DNA of 64,000 nt from Metaphire vulgaris. Lineage: Eukaryota; Annelida; Clitellata; Crassiclitellata; Megascolecidae. The notes beneath the pieces are model-generated. The model was not told where the DNA came from, made no database searches, and saw only the letters and a program-made list of their open reading frames with translations. Shown here piece after piece: positions 1-11,702 of the stretch. Positions within the stretch are counted from its first letter, which is position 1; every line of letters begins with the position of its first letter. The stretch covers positions 11,008,294-11,072,293 of the forward strand of contig CM030840.1 of NCBI GenBank assembly GCA_018105865.1. The letters run 5' to 3'. The translations under genes were made by a program, and so were the position numbers.

Positions 1-1870
1 GTGACGACCATTATTGATAGCAGTTAGAATATTGTTATGAAAGACCAGAAGAGCAGTTTCAGCAGAATGAAATCTGTGACATGCATCAAGTACTTGGACA
101 TGAGGTAAGAAAATGAGAGAAAGACAGAGGCATTTGAAATGCCGATAAGGAGAAAAGATGAAGGATGAAAAACATCAGGCAAGCAGAATGAAAATCATAT
201 GAAGAAGTCTTCAAGAAAATAAACGATAGAAGATGCCTTACCGACACAATCAGATGCTGACAATGAAATCAAATAGAATTTTGTGATAAAAAGAACAAAA
301 CAAGGTAGAATGGAAGGAAGGAAACTGCAAAGAAAAAGCAGGACTGATGAAGCTAGATTGGACACATAGAAAGGAAAGAGAACATGTTGCCAACAAGTAC
401 ACAGCATTCTAAAACAGAGAGCTTAAGAAAGAAACAAATGACATTGTTAGGGAAAAATACCAATTAAAACCTAGGACACCATTGATTATAATTAATGATG
501 GCAAATATTGGAGCATTTAAGTTTCAGAAATCCAATGATTCCAATCAAATATATTGTATTAATGAGGTAATTAACCTATGAATCAGTAAATGAAATGCAT
601 ATTTATTATCACACTGTGTAAAGTAGATTCTGATCTTATGGGTAGTAAAGGTTTTTATGTGTCTAGAGAGCTTAATCATGAAAACTCACTGTGAGAAACT
701 GAAATGTGATAAACCGACATCAGCCGGCAAAGAAATGTCCCATTTGGCAATTTCAAGGTCTGCCTGTGAAGCCACTTCGACTGTGCTGATGCCAAATTTT
801 ATTGGTAAAGCATTCACTTGCGTATGAGAGGTTACTGCTCCAGTAACGTTTTCTCTAACTTGTGCTTTCTTTTCAATGCTTCTCTGCTGAATTCTTCGTT
901 TGGTGGTATTTTTCTGAAGACGATGATGTGCATGGTTTTCCATTCAGTCTCTTCTTAAGGCAGTTGCTTTTGTCAACTAGAAACAATGCTCGTATCTTCT
1001 CTTTGTCAATCTAATAACATATATGCTAAGTACACTAGAAATACAGCTGCAAACCTTATTGTTCATTTACCTAGTGACACCACTACCACTTTCATACAAA
1101 CTATGGCATCACTAGCCAAAATAGCCCCAAGGCAATTTTGGGTGGCACCATCCTCAAAGTCATATAAGGTAATGCTCATTTCATTGATACTATGACAACA
1201 TTTAATTCCTCCAAAAGGCAGTGGGGGCTGGACCACTCCCATCACTATTGACAAAATTTAAGACAAATAACATTTAAATTCAATAGTGCATTCATAGGCA
1301 CAATGTTATACCGTTTCTCCAAATATAAATATAAATAACCAGGCATCAATTCCTTCCCTTTATTATGACCACATGTCTGACTCTGCACCAGGCTACAGTT
1401 AGTGGTAGGATTTCACAAACATATTACAATGGGTGGAGACTTGGATCCGGGAAACATCACTCAGATAATTTACCAAAAATCCTCACAAAATTTCATACAA
1501 GTTTTTACATTTTGCTACAGATTCTTACCCACAATATATATTGTTACAGATGTTCCTTACACCACGATTGTCATGCCAAATATTAGTCATCTTTCTGCTG
1601 CACGTCAATAAGTTTCCCTAATTGCAACTAATTAATTATCAAATGTCTATTTTCAGCAATTGTGACAGTGTGTAGAGAAAAAGTTAAAAAACAGTGCAGT
1701 TAATGCAATGTCAGGCTTCACATTGCTTGTTTTGCCTTATTTCATGGGGTATTGAACTGATAAATACATTGTTTCATGATTACTTTAATAGTTGTAAGAT
1801 CAATTGGACTGTATGATGACTAAATTTCAATAAGTCTGCTGTTTGATGAGTGAAATTTTTGGATTTTACT
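1..1870. other. No supported gene
   Basis: AT-rich DNA without recognised coding or mobile sequence. Short open frames (for example 686-943 minus) have no family signature. Confidence 0.6.
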
Positions 1871-2056
1871 TTAACAAAACGCCCCACCCTCTCATGCCTA
1901 GCGTCCCATAAATGGGACGATAATAAAATTTAGTAAATCTCAATAATTATGAAAGCTTCAATGAAAATCTGTAATTAGGGGCTAATAGTTACATCTAATT
2001 ATGCACAGTATTTTCACATTTTGTGAACGAAAAAAATTCAAGCATGCATGGGTTAA
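1871..2056. mobile_element. Possible piggyBac-like MITE (TTAA flanks)
   Basis: TTAAC at 1871 and GTTAA at 2052 bound a 186-base stretch whose left part holds a perfect hairpin, CGTCCCATAAATGGGACG (1902-1919). The inverted ends are short, so the call is tentative. Confidence 0.38.
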
Positions 2057-3300
2057 CATTTTTCTACAAGTGTCACTGCAGTATGCCTTATAACCATGGG
2101 TGGAATCTTTTCTAGTCCTGGAATAAAGATGCCAATAATGGTCAAAATATAATTGTAAATTTTAACTAATCGAACGCTTTATAATGAGACAGCAAATAAA
2201 ATACATGAAGTCTGAAACTTAACTGAATGCTCAAAGTATCTTCTAATTCGACGACGTTTTAAGTATCAGAGACTAATCTTGCAATATCAGTTAATGACGT
2301 TAGGCTATACCTACAGTAACGGCACACGAGAACAAGAATCTGTAGCAAAATGATTCCAACAGAATTGAAACATGGAACACACGGACACATGAGCGCCTTC
2401 TCTCTACTACAACAGTCTGTGGCATCTCTATTCCCAAGACATATTGCAGCGTTGCATCAAATCCACCAGCCAGATAGGAATTGACCAGATAGAGAGACCC
2501 GGTGTCATAGATTGCAGTCCACGGTGGATTGCAATTTCACGAATAAAGGAATTTTATGAACAGCGGAAGCGCCCTTTTCTAAATCCTATATTGAATGAAT
2601 TTGCATCCGACACGAATGTATAAAAAAGAGCTTTTAGAATGTCTTTATGCTTTGAAACAGTAGTGGGATTATTTTCATTTTTGACCAAATTGTGAACTGG
2701 GCAAACATGGACCATGAAGCATCTACAAAATAGCAGCGTCTTTGTAGTGAGTTTTATTGACGACCGGTAGGCCCACTGTACATAAAAAAAACTGCATTAA
2801 AAAATTTAAAAGAAAATTTGGTCTTCATCATCTGAATTGAAAGTTATTGTTTAATAGAATAACTGAATTATTTCACCAAAGGAGGTCCAGTCATTTGAAA
2901 CAATGCTGGCTTATAGGCTATCTCATGCAGTTAATGCTTATTATTGATTGAAACTTAATGCTGTGGGGCTCTGGAAACTGTTGAGCCCACGGGCCAATCT
3001 ATCACAGTTACAGCATTCCTGCTCAATCTGACTAATTAATAAGCTGCGGTCCACGCAGTTTATATACACTCGATTAGACAAACCATTACGACATTCAGTT
3101 ACTAAAACAAAAATATATACCGTTTTAGGACCTCATGAAGTTTTTTTTTACATCCAGGAGCTCGGTCCATTTCCACGAGTCCGCCCTTTTCATGGTCAGT
3201 AGGTGGTCAGCAGGTGAGGATTTCCCCAATTCTAATTATATTTTACTAGATTTCTGACAAATGATTCCTGTTCTTCAAATGTTAATAATTTGCTAAAAAC
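2057..3300. other. No supported gene
   Basis: Nothing recognised beyond AT-rich unique-looking sequence; a few short inverted repeats, none with target duplications. Confidence 0.6.
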
Positions 3301-3611
3301 CATGTGTTTATTCTAGCCACCTTGACATTGGGGGTAATTTGAAATGTTTGGGGGGACAAGGTCTGAGTCTCCAAAAATCTTGACAAGCAAAAAAGGTCAT
3401 CCTTCCAACCTTCCTAATATAATTTACCCTTCTCAAATGCCCTGGCAAGCAACAAAATTTTCATCTCTACATGTTCCCTTCTCCAAAAAATAAAAAAACC
3501 CGTCGTCACACTTTTTGGGAAAATTTCCATCCCCAATGCAACATATAAAAAATTGGGGGATTTTTAAACTTGGGGGGAATATCCCCCAGAGAAGGCCTAG
3601 AATAAACACTG
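3301..3611. mobile_element. hAT-type MITE, CAGTGTTTATTCTAG family (inverted copy)
   Basis: The right end is AGAATAAACACTG and the left end is a decayed TGTGTTTATTCTAG. Flanks CTAAAAAC and CTAAAACG form an imperfect 8-bp duplication. The interior carries TGACAAGCAAAAAAGGTC at 3381 and is related to the elements at 6527 and 49848 in opposite orientation. Confidence 0.75.
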
Positions 3612-3850
3612 CTAAAACGCATTTTGATTTTGAATGATTGTTTGTACCACACGTGGATCCCCCCATATGATCAGTAAGGAGTGACCTAGCCTCTTGTTAA
3701 AATTCAGCTCAAAAATTTGAGTGAGTACATATTTTGTTTGTCATCACTCAGCACCATACTAAAATGAGTTTTCTTATTGTCCCAGTTGCCTCCTCTCACT
3801 TTCCAATTCATGACGGGTAATCCGTGACCATGGGAAATGTGTGTCACAGT

Positions 3851-4003
3851 CAGGGGCAGTGGCGGTTCCAAGAACTCTTGGAAGGCAAAAGCTATGGCTG
3901 CAGTTCGCCACCTTGCGTCGGATTCATAGGGAGGAACAGCTAACAATTTACCAAATGGCCAACGAAATGCACCTCCTACTAAAACTTCGTTCCGACGGGC
4001 CTG
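3851..4003. mobile_element. Decayed hAT-type MITE related to 10807-10985
   Basis: The interior (AAGCTATGGCTGCAGTTC, then AACGAAATGCACC) and the right end (TTCGTTCCGACGGGCCTG) match the element at 10807-10985. The left end differs (CAGGGGCAGTGGCGG) and no matching flanking duplication is visible, so this copy is decayed or was rearranged. Confidence 0.6.
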
Positions 4004-4678
4004 ATTATGCTAAATTAAGTACTACCAAGAAATAAATACTAAAAAGTTTCTCAGAAATGCAGATGGTTATATCAGTGGTTTTCACACAGGCTTACTTAGC
4101 CTCCTAAACACATTATTATTAAATCCATCAACGCCACACACGCATTTTGGTGGGCCGGTGGGGATGCACCCCACTCATCTCCAAAGTGGAACTGCCTCTG
4201 GTCACACTCACCACCATCTTTGCTCATACAGGTTACAGTAGACCTGCGATTTTAGTGGCGGACCGGGCCACCATTAACTTTCAGCTTAACGATATGCCTA
4301 TTGAGAAAAAATATAATATTAATCCAAGATCACGCAATGCAATTGTAAATAAACGATTGATCATCACGCGTGCACGACTTAGAAAGAGTGCAAAGTTAAT
4401 GTACATGAATCTGTTTTATGCTTTGTGGAGTTGCAAGTTGTCAGACTTGAAGAATAAGCTTCCTCTTCCACAAGATTTGCCCGAATGCTTGAAGAAAAAA
4501 CTGATGTCTGAATTTACTGCGACCATTCCTGGGCGTCATACCTTTTCTATGACCAGACTCACCAGAAAGTTGAAAGACAAGGCTTTGCTGTACATCTGTG
4601 CTCTAACACTCATCATAAATGTCTTTATAATTGTTGATTTTACATTGTTGGAGGACAACATTAGCCGAAAGTTGAAAC

Positions 4679-5043
4679 CAGAGGCGTCATTTGGGGGGGC
4701 CTGTGGGGGGGGCCGTGGCCCCCCAAGGAAATGAAAATATTAATTTAGAATGTATTAATGTGCAGCAAAAAACAAAAACAGGGACGTCATTTGCGTTTGG
4801 GGAGGGGGCAAAAAAGGTCAGCAACCCCTAAAGCCTTAAAGGAGTGCTTGATGTCGAGCAACCTGAAGAATCAACTAACCGTAAAAAAGAGCTGACAAGC
4901 AAAAAAAGGTCGTCAACTTTTTTTTGAAAATCGTCAAGTCGAAAAATAAAAAATATTGAAAATTGAAAAAATTGAAAAATTGAAAAGAAAAATTTGAAAA
5001 ATTTTCTCGCCCCCCCTAAGAAAAGTGTGAAATGACGCCACTG
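4679..5043. mobile_element. hAT-type MITE with perfect 8-bp target duplication (GTTGAAAC)
   Basis: Ends are CAGAGGCGTCATTT and AAATGACGCCACTG. GTTGAAAC occurs at 4671-4678 and again at 5044-5051. The 365-base interior is G-rich on the left and A-rich, with no coding potential. It interrupts the POLR1E-like sequence, so it inserted after that copy arose. Confidence 0.88.
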
Positions 5044-5093
5044 GTTGAAACTTTACTTCGAACAGCTTGGCTGCAAGGTAACATCAGTTAAAG

Positions 5094-5443
5094 CAGCGGT
5101 TCTCAACCTATGGGTCTCGACCCCCACGGGGGTCGAATAACGATTTACCAGGGGTCGCCTGAGACCATCAGAAATATGGGGTTGTCTCTTTTCTTGTTAG
5201 GCTACTGTACAAAATTTCCCCAGTGGTAGTTATGACGTACTAGTTGTTTTACTATAATTGTCATTCGAGGATAGACATGGATACAATTAAATAATAACGA
5301 TTTCGAACATTTTGATTGTCGTAGCATTATTATTTTTAGCAGTTTACATTGCGAACGAAAATAATTTAACCGTTGGGGGGTCGCCACATCATGGGGAATT
5401 GAATTAAAAGGGTCGCGGCACTATAAAAGGTTGAGAACCGCTG
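5094..5443. mobile_element. hAT (Charlie-like) MITE with perfect 8-bp target duplication (AGTTAAAG)
   Basis: The 16-bp inverted ends are CAGCGGTTCTCAACCT and its complement. AGTTAAAG flanks both sides (5086-5093, 5444-5451). The CAGxGGTTCTCAA start is typical of Charlie/MER5-type hAT elements. It lies only 50 bases from the 4679 element in the same broken gene copy. Confidence 0.9.
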
Positions 5444-5699
5444 AGTTAAAGGCTTAAAGCAGAAGGGACAGGCAGTGGAGTTGGTCAACGTGCTGTGCTT
5501 CAGGTGCCGCTGACGTTTCCAAAAGCAAGAGGGCAGAAGCGAAAAACAAATAAGAACTGCTAATTTCAATAACTTTAATATTGATCATTTATATTTTTAA
5601 ACGCTATGATAGAATTTTACACCGACACCCCAAACAGTGCCTTGAAAATAGCATAAATATCCTGGTGCTGATAGGCAGGATGGAGCTGCTTGGCTAAAC

Positions 5700-5856
5700 A
5701 GTCCACTTGTTTTTACATTCAGCATCTAGCAATCAAATGGATATATTTTCAGTCAACAAATGTGGGGTTGGGTCTGTTCGTTTATTCATGATGGAGCTCA
5801 GTCCACTTGTTTTTACATTCAGCATCTAGCAATCAAATGGATATATTTTCAGTCCC
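5700..5856 (+). repeat. Direct repeat, 55-bp unit
   Basis: GTCCACTTGTTTTTACATTC through GATATATTTTCAGTC occurs at 5700 and again at 5801, separated by about 46 bases. A following TGTCTGTTCGTTTATTCATG is also duplicated. Confidence 0.85.
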
Positions 5857-6284
5857 GAAATGTGTCTGTTCGTTTATTCATGTGCCTATCCACTTCATAC
5901 CCATCATTGCTATCCACTTCGCCCATCATTGCTTAGGCAAGTATTGTCTCTTGATGGATCGATGACTGTTAGATAAATGGTAGGCCTATGTTCTGTTTTT
6001 CTGCCAATCCTCTGGGAAATCAGAAGCAGTCAAACGCTTTGGTCCGGCGGCTATGAGCGAGGACCTACATGCAACCAGTCAAAATAGCCTACATAGGGGA
6101 GGCCTGTGGAAGTAGTCACATACAATTACGACAGGTGATCATTTTGTCTCATGATGCGATGCAGACAGTCGGCAAAGTCAACCAATGCCAATTATGATTC
6201 TGATTGTCTAGCTTATGCTTGGCCTGTAGCCTACTTTTCATAAAGCCAAAGCACTAACATGCCTGCGTCTTGTAAGCCTAATTC

Positions 6285-6362
6285 TTGATCATCATCATCG
6301 TCTTCGTCATCGCCATTGTCATCATCATCATCGTCATCATCACCAACACAACCACCACTACC

Positions 6363-6414
<52 letters not shown>

Positions 6415-6415
6415 A
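6285..6415 (+). repeat. (ATC)n/(ACC)n imperfect microsatellite
   Basis: ATC and CAC triplets run for about 130 bases. Frames through it give poly-Ser or poly-Asp but there is no other coding evidence. Confidence 0.93.
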
Positions 6416-6526
6416 TTTCCCTTATTATCAGGCCTATGCTAAACAGTATAGAAACTTGCAATATGCGTGTTGTAGGATGGTTCACATGGGTTATCTTTCC
6501 CATTGGCCCATACGTGTACTCTAAGC

Positions 6527-6847
6527 CAGTGTTTATTCTAGGCCTGTTGGGGAAGGGGTTGAAAATTTCTCCCCCCCCCAAAAAAAAAAATTTCTATATG
6601 TTGCATTGGGGGAATGGAAATTCCCCCCAAAGTATGACGAAAAGGGTTTTTTATATTTGGAATAGGATAAAAGGAAAGATAAGGAAGGATATGATGACCT
6701 TTTTTGCTTGTCACCACACCACCGAGAGAGCACATAACAACAGGATGAGGATGACCTTTTTTGCTCGTCAAGGTTTTTGGGCAGAAAAAAACATCTCCCA
6801 CAAACATGTAAAACTCCCCAATGTCAAGGTGGCTAGAATAAACACTG
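6527..6847. mobile_element. hAT-type MITE, CAGTGTTTATTCTAG family, TSD CTCTAAGC
   Basis: Both ends share CAGTGTTTATTCTAG. CTCTAAGC occurs at 6519-6526 and 6848-6855. The interior holds two reverse copies of the TGACAAGCAAAAAAGGTC-like motif (6696 and 6752) and C/A homopolymer runs. Confidence 0.9.
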
Positions 6848-7004
6848 CTCTAAGCTACGCATGATGAACAGTAGGCCTAGTCATAACATATCAATGTTCA
6901 TCCACTCCGCTCAGTTGAACACGCGCGAGAGTTTACTCCCAAGTACCAACTACCAGCCTGAGTCAGATGACTGCACAAAATCTAAAATCTACGCTTAGGC
7001 TCAC

Positions 7005-7070
7005 ACGACATCACCGAAGCACCAATGTAATATATGAATAAATATTACATTGGTGCTTCAATGATGTCGT

Positions 7071-7072
<2 letters not shown>
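7005..7072. repeat. Long hairpin (28-bp arms)
   Basis: CACGACATCACCGAAGCACC through TGTAAT is mirrored by ATTACATTGGTGCTTCAATG through GTCGTG, with 26 of 28 positions pairing around a short AT loop. It may be a folded MITE; no target duplication is evident because an AT run adjoins. Confidence 0.6.

Positions 7073-7135
<63 letters not shown>
7073..7135. repeat. (AT)n microsatellite
   Basis: About 31 uninterrupted TA units next to the hairpin at 7005. Confidence 0.98.
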
Positions 7136-7138
<3 letters not shown>

Positions 7139-7139
<1 letters not shown>

Positions 7140-7230
7140 CACGTTCCACGTTCATTGTAAAGCACCCTTGACTTTGGCCCTTGCTAAGTTACGGCGCTAT
7201 ATAAATTGTCATGAACAGTAACAATAACAA
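7139..7230 (+). repeat. Retroposon 3' end
   Basis: CTAAGTTACGGCGCTATATAAATTG followed by (AACAAT)n is a typical L2/CR1-type 3' end with a satellite tail. It directly follows the AT repeat at 7073. Confidence 0.45.
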
Positions 7231-8137
7231 TAACAATGCCACCAATAGGGTTGTCTGATGTCCTGTTTTAACCGGACTGTTCGGTATGTTCGGCATTCTG
7301 TCTATTTGTCGATGCAAAAACTGAGGCAATACAGGACATACGTGTGTCAAGTATTTTCTTGCAAGCTACCAAACTAGGCCTACAGCCAGCAAGTCACTCT
7401 CAGCCTAGTACAATGCAACATTTTGGCTATAATTCTCCTATAAATAATATCATCTGTTTGGAAAACTCAAATCATAAATAGCGTTTATATATCGGCTAAC
7501 CGCGTTATAGTTAAAATTAGAATCGGTAATCAGGTCACTTGCATTGCGTAGGCCTATGCGTATATGCAAATGTGGACAGTAAAAACGCGCTGCCTGACGC
7601 CATGTTCATTGGCTGTCCACATTTGCATAAACATGTACGCGGCCTTGGCCTAATTATTGTAGATGCATGACGTCACGCATCGGATTGGTCGATAAGCGCT
7701 ATTGTTTATTAAGCAGTCTAAAGCAGGCAGTGTTGGAGTTGTGAAATTTGAGCTGGGGAGGTTGAAAACTAAAATTCAACGAATGACAGAAACTGCATGT
7801 ACCCGATATATGCAATTTTTGGGAGTGTTGCAAAGTTAGCTTGGGGGTTCAACCCCCCAACCTCCCGGCAACTCCAACGCTGAAAGCAGAGCAGGGGTTG
7901 CAAAACTTTTTCGAACCACCAATGTAATATGAGAACTTTAGTGGAGCATTCGGGTAGCGTATTCCGACTGCAATTTGACGATTTTCAGATCGTTAGCAGC
8001 TCTCACGACGATACTATATTCTTATTTGGGATTTTCTAAATGTTCCTTCAACTCAGGAAATCGATTCTTACTTTAAGAATTTGTCGTGCTTGACATCCTT
8101 GAAAACTGATCGAACTCAGAGGTTGAGAGGAATGTAA

Positions 8138-8214
8138 GGGGCGGAAGATGGCAGAGTGGGTTACGTGCTGGAGCGTCAAGCTGACGGAGCGGGTTCAAGC
8201 CCCGTCATTGCCCC
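8138..8214 (+). repeat. tRNA-like sequence, possible SINE head
   Basis: GGGGCGG at 8138 can pair with TTGCCCC at 8208-8214. TGGCAGAGTGGG (8149) fits an A box and GGTTCAAGCCC (8192) a B box. The T-arm is separated from the acceptor by two extra bases and no clean anticodon arm forms, so an active tRNA gene is unlikely. Confidence 0.35.
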
Positions 8215-8957
8215 TAGTGACTTTCACACAGGCAGTAATGCCTTTTAAGCCACTTTAAATCATGCTAAGTTTTTATGGGTTATCTTTCCCACCAATTAAT
8301 CTCCAACGCCTAAAAACCGCCCACGTCACTGTGACGTCAGCGGTTTTGTAACGTGCCGAATACAGCATGTGATATTTTTTAATGCATTAGGCCATCTGGC
8401 GAATGTTAGTTGAAAAGAGAATCTTCTGAGTTTTGAATAAATTGCAAAACAAAACCTCTGGTTCAATTCGAATGAAAATATGACAATACATTAGGTAGAA
8501 TTTACTTATATTTTTGCCATGTAAGACAAAAAAGAGAAATAGATATTGAAATTTCTTGAAAATTATTGTTAAAATTTTCTAGGAATATACCTTTGTTACG
8601 CGTCTTTAAAAAGTCTTAAAACCCCAGGAAAAGTGGATGGATAACAAAAGAAGACTTAAAGATATCAAATGACAATAATAGATGGAATTTAATCAACATA
8701 AATCGTTTTGTGTCATACCACTAATGAGCTGGCAGAAAGCAATTTTGAAAATGAGATGATGATGACCCGTCTTAAAACCCCATGTTATTGCAAAATAGCT
8801 TAGATTTCAATCCATATCGCAAAAAAATGGCCTAATTGGAGTTTCAGTGCAAAATGGCCGGAATGCGCTATCCTTGCGTTTATACGAAATAATATTAATT
8901 TTAAAAGTATCAATATTGTCATTTGCAGTGTATAGGGCTCATCCATATATAATAAAG

Positions 8958-10093
8958 GTAAAGGTAGTCCCATACTCGATTTCGAGCGTAGGGGCCGGTG
9001 CTGATCTCCGGTTACTAGGCAAGCAGCAACGCAGGTGGCTTGCGCCATTAATCTAGAGTAGGTTGCCATTACCTTCCCTAGACCCACGTTTTACCCTTCA
9101 CAGCTTAACGCTGCTTCCAATTTATCGACGCCTAGGCGATGAACGGCTTGGTTGGCCGCCGGCACCAGACGCACCACAGCTAGATACCGGAATGGTCACC
9201 CACAGTGGCGTATTTAGAATTTTGGTCAGAGGGGCCAGACCATGGCGAACGCGAAGCGCGAGCCTATAATGGGGGCCTGGGGCTACGCCCCAGTGGGGTC
9301 CAGGGGCAAATCCCCTGGTGGGGGGGTCAGAGGGGCTTCGCCCCCTGAAGCTGGCGACATTTTAAGATTTTCCAGATTAATTTTTTCTGCAAATATGCAT
9401 GATTATGTTCTTTTCATCAACATGTGCAACAGTGCAAGCCATCTTTATTGGAGAAAAATGGAAGTCTGTGGGCTGTGACTAAGCCCTGTATGCATATTAG
9501 GTTGAACATGTAAGCGTTTTAGACTCAAAATCTAATGTTGTCTGGAGAAATCGCTTTGAAGGTGGACCAGAGTCACCAGACGACATTTTAAAAATATCAT
9601 GAACACTACTAGTAAGTTCTTGGAGCAATGATTACTCCAAGAGTAAGTTAAGCAAGATCATAGATGTGACGTCACACTGCTTAATAAATAAGTAAATCTA
9701 ACAATGTTCTGTTTTCTATCAGTAATGCATGACTTGACTCCTACGTGTTGTAACTGTTGTTTAACCCTGTGAATTCCCGTTGAATTTAACTCATTGAATA
9801 ATTCTTATAAGGTCCAACGCTGGAGTGACAAGATTATAAAATTAAGAGTATGGTTTAATTAGAAGACCAGAGGCATATACTTGAATTAACTTTCTGGAGG
9901 CCTGCGTACGTGGGACAACTACAGCACTTGATTGGCCAGAATGGATGGGTCAGGACAGGCTAGGCCAAGACCAAAGGGGGTCATGGCCCAAATGGCAAAT
10001 ACGCCACTGGTCACCCATCCAAGTACTAACCGCGCTCGACGTTGCTTAACTTCGGTGTACTGACGGGAACCGATCGCACAGCGTCAAGTAGGC
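8958..10093 (-). mobile_element. 5S-rRNA-derived SINE (SINE3-like), split by a hAT element
   Basis: Read on the minus strand, 10093-10010 starts GCCTAC and contains CCGAAGTTAAGCAACGTCG and TTAGTACTTGGATGGGTGACC-like sequence, the internal control boxes of a 5S rRNA gene. The unrelated SINE body follows after the inserted hAT element (9203-10009), from 9202 down to about 8958, ending in CTACCTTTACC before an AT-rich tail. Body copies without the head recur at 24765-24905 (minus) and 35238-35362 (plus). RNA polymerase III transcription is expected for such a head but this copy is interrupted. Confidence 0.75.
9203..10009. mobile_element. hAT-type element nested in the 5S SINE, TSD GTCACCCA
   Basis: The ends CAGTGGCGTATTT and AAATACGCCACTG are perfect 13-bp inverted repeats. 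GTCACCCA lies at 9195-9202 and 10010-10017, and is part of the 5S C-box of the host SINE. The 807-base interior has no intact transposase and includes a GC-rich hairpin cluster at 9278-9347. Confidence 0.92.
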
Positions 10094-10420
10094 CGGACTC
10101 CATATTATAAAACGTACATAAAATACAAAATTTCAAACCCTCTTCAATCGTTTGCACACCGTACAATCGCAAAATCTCCTAAATCCAAACCCCTCCCTCT
10201 CAGTGCGTACGTACTATATGGATGGACCCATGCTTCCAAGGGCCTGTATTGGCTCAAATGCTATTGACTCATTCGATCTTTTGACTACATGGAAGAGAAT
10301 TAGTGAGATGCAATTTTAATGTATATTTTATACAGTTTATAAAAGTAGCCGAGTCCAGTAAATAATTACAAGGTCATGTAACAGTTTCTTTTATTTCTTT
10401 GTTCTAAACTGTACAGTTTA

Positions 10421-10428
<8 letters not shown>

Positions 10429-10496
<68 letters not shown>

Positions 10497-10506
10497 TATA
10501 TATATA
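10429..10506. repeat. (AT)n microsatellite
   Basis: About 38 AT units with a single phase break near 10489. Confidence 0.97.
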
Positions 10507-10806
10507 AAGAGAAAGTAGCAATATTATTGTTTTATTTACAAAGTGTATTATTTGAGGTGCTGAGGACCAGAGTGGCCCATCCAAAGAAGTAAAATCACCA
10601 TGTTACAATTTATTAGCTTTGACCAAATATATAATACAAATTTTCCCCTGGTCCATCTTGTTATGTTTGCATTTTTGTCATCTACACAGGTGTCCGGTAT
10701 TTTGAAGACAGGTATATGGCAACCCTGGCCACCAAAAAGGTGGCGTCATATGATTTTTCTGCCTTATTATTTCTTAAAGTGCCCTGAAACAGAATGCAAA
10801 CCCATA

Positions 10807-10985
10807 CAGGCCCGTCGGAACTGGCAGTGCCCTGGAAAATTTAGGGGTTCAGTCTGGAAGGCAACAGCTATGGCTGCAGTTCACCCCCTTGAGTCAGATT
10901 TATAAGGAAGAACAGCTAAAACATATAAATTTGCCAAATGGCCAACGAAATGCACCCGTGCTAAAAATTCGTTCCGATGGGCCTG
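10807..10985. mobile_element. hAT-type MITE (CAGGCCC ends), TSD AACCCATA
   Basis: Ends CAGGCCCGTCGGAAC and GTTCCGATGGGCCTG pair with one mismatch. AACCCATA flanks at 10799-10806 and 10986-10993. The 179-base interior is shared with 3851-4003, and its right end recurs near 55970. Confidence 0.9.
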
Positions 10986-11492
10986 AACCCATAGGTCCAA
11001 ATTGACTCAGCTGGTGTTGCATAAAAGAAGCAACAATTGACTTCAATTTCTTTACATTTCTAGCTCCATATCTTTAGTGGGAAATGCAACATCACAAAAG
11101 TATGATACAATATCAGAAACATCAGATGCACATGAGTAAAGGCCTCAACTCAAGTGAAACTAAATATTTTAAAGCCGCTCTGATAAAGTGTACCGGTACA
11201 CATAATATTATATAAGAGAATCACATTGCAGTCAGTATAAATTCAATGTACATAATAAAATCATTATTTGTAACCCTATAAGGCTGTTTTGTACATAGCA
11301 GCAATTAAGCGTTCATTTCTTATTTTACGCCATCAACTGACTTGAAGTTTGGAAGCAGAGGCATTTTACAGCTCATGACACAACATCTACATGTGGTCAA
11401 CCACCTGCAGACTTATCCATCATTGCATGCAAGCTATGAAAGTCAACAAGTAAAGATGGCACATCTGACAAAACTATAATGGATAGTGAGAA

Positions 11493-11496
<4 letters not shown>

Positions 11497-11568
<72 letters not shown>
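11497..11568 (+). repeat. (CT)n microsatellite
   Basis: About 36 uninterrupted CT units. Confidence 0.98.
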
Positions 11569-11569
<1 letters not shown>

Positions 11570-11702
11570 AATGCTTTATAAATATAGATTCATTATCATT
11601 TCAATCAGTCATTTCTCGTGGACCATAAAATGCAAAAGTAATCTGAATGTTCCTTGGTTAGCACATTGTAAAAGGTTACAGACAACATTTGAAAAGCAAT
11701 GA

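Larger units (their letters stand above)
4234..5573 (+). pseudogene. Broken POLR1E (RNA polymerase I subunit A49)-like sequence, interrupted by two hAT elements
   Basis: From about 4261 to 4678 an open stretch reads NAIVNKRLIITRARLRKS, LFYALWSCKLSDLKNKLPLP, KLMSEFT and then LKDKALLYICALTLIINVF, followed by a helix-rich segment. This pattern resembles the C-terminal winged-helix region of POLR1E/RPA49. The reading resumes after the element at 4679-5043 as LKLYFEQLGCKV, and after the second element (5094-5443) as VLQVPLTFPKARGQKRK before a TAA. A one-base frame difference separates the last two parts. No intron is evident between the parts, which favours a processed copy. It cannot make a functional subunit. 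Family assignment is by eye and moderately sure; the 5' limit is not defined. Confidence 0.55.

Noticed and set aside
686..943. 85-codon minus-strand frame as a gene
   Set aside because: No splice support, no motif, and length is within chance for this AT content.
6231..6581. Poly-Asp/poly-Ser frames
   Set aside because: They are produced by the ATC repeat and run into a hAT MITE.
8138..8214. Functional tRNA gene
   Set aside because: A- and B-box-like motifs and acceptor pairing are present, but the spacing between T-arm and acceptor is wrong and no anticodon arm is clear. Kept only as a tRNA-like repeat.
10010..10093. Functional 5S rRNA gene
   Set aside because: Only about the first 85 bases resemble 5S rRNA; the 3' part is replaced by SINE body with a hAT insertion.
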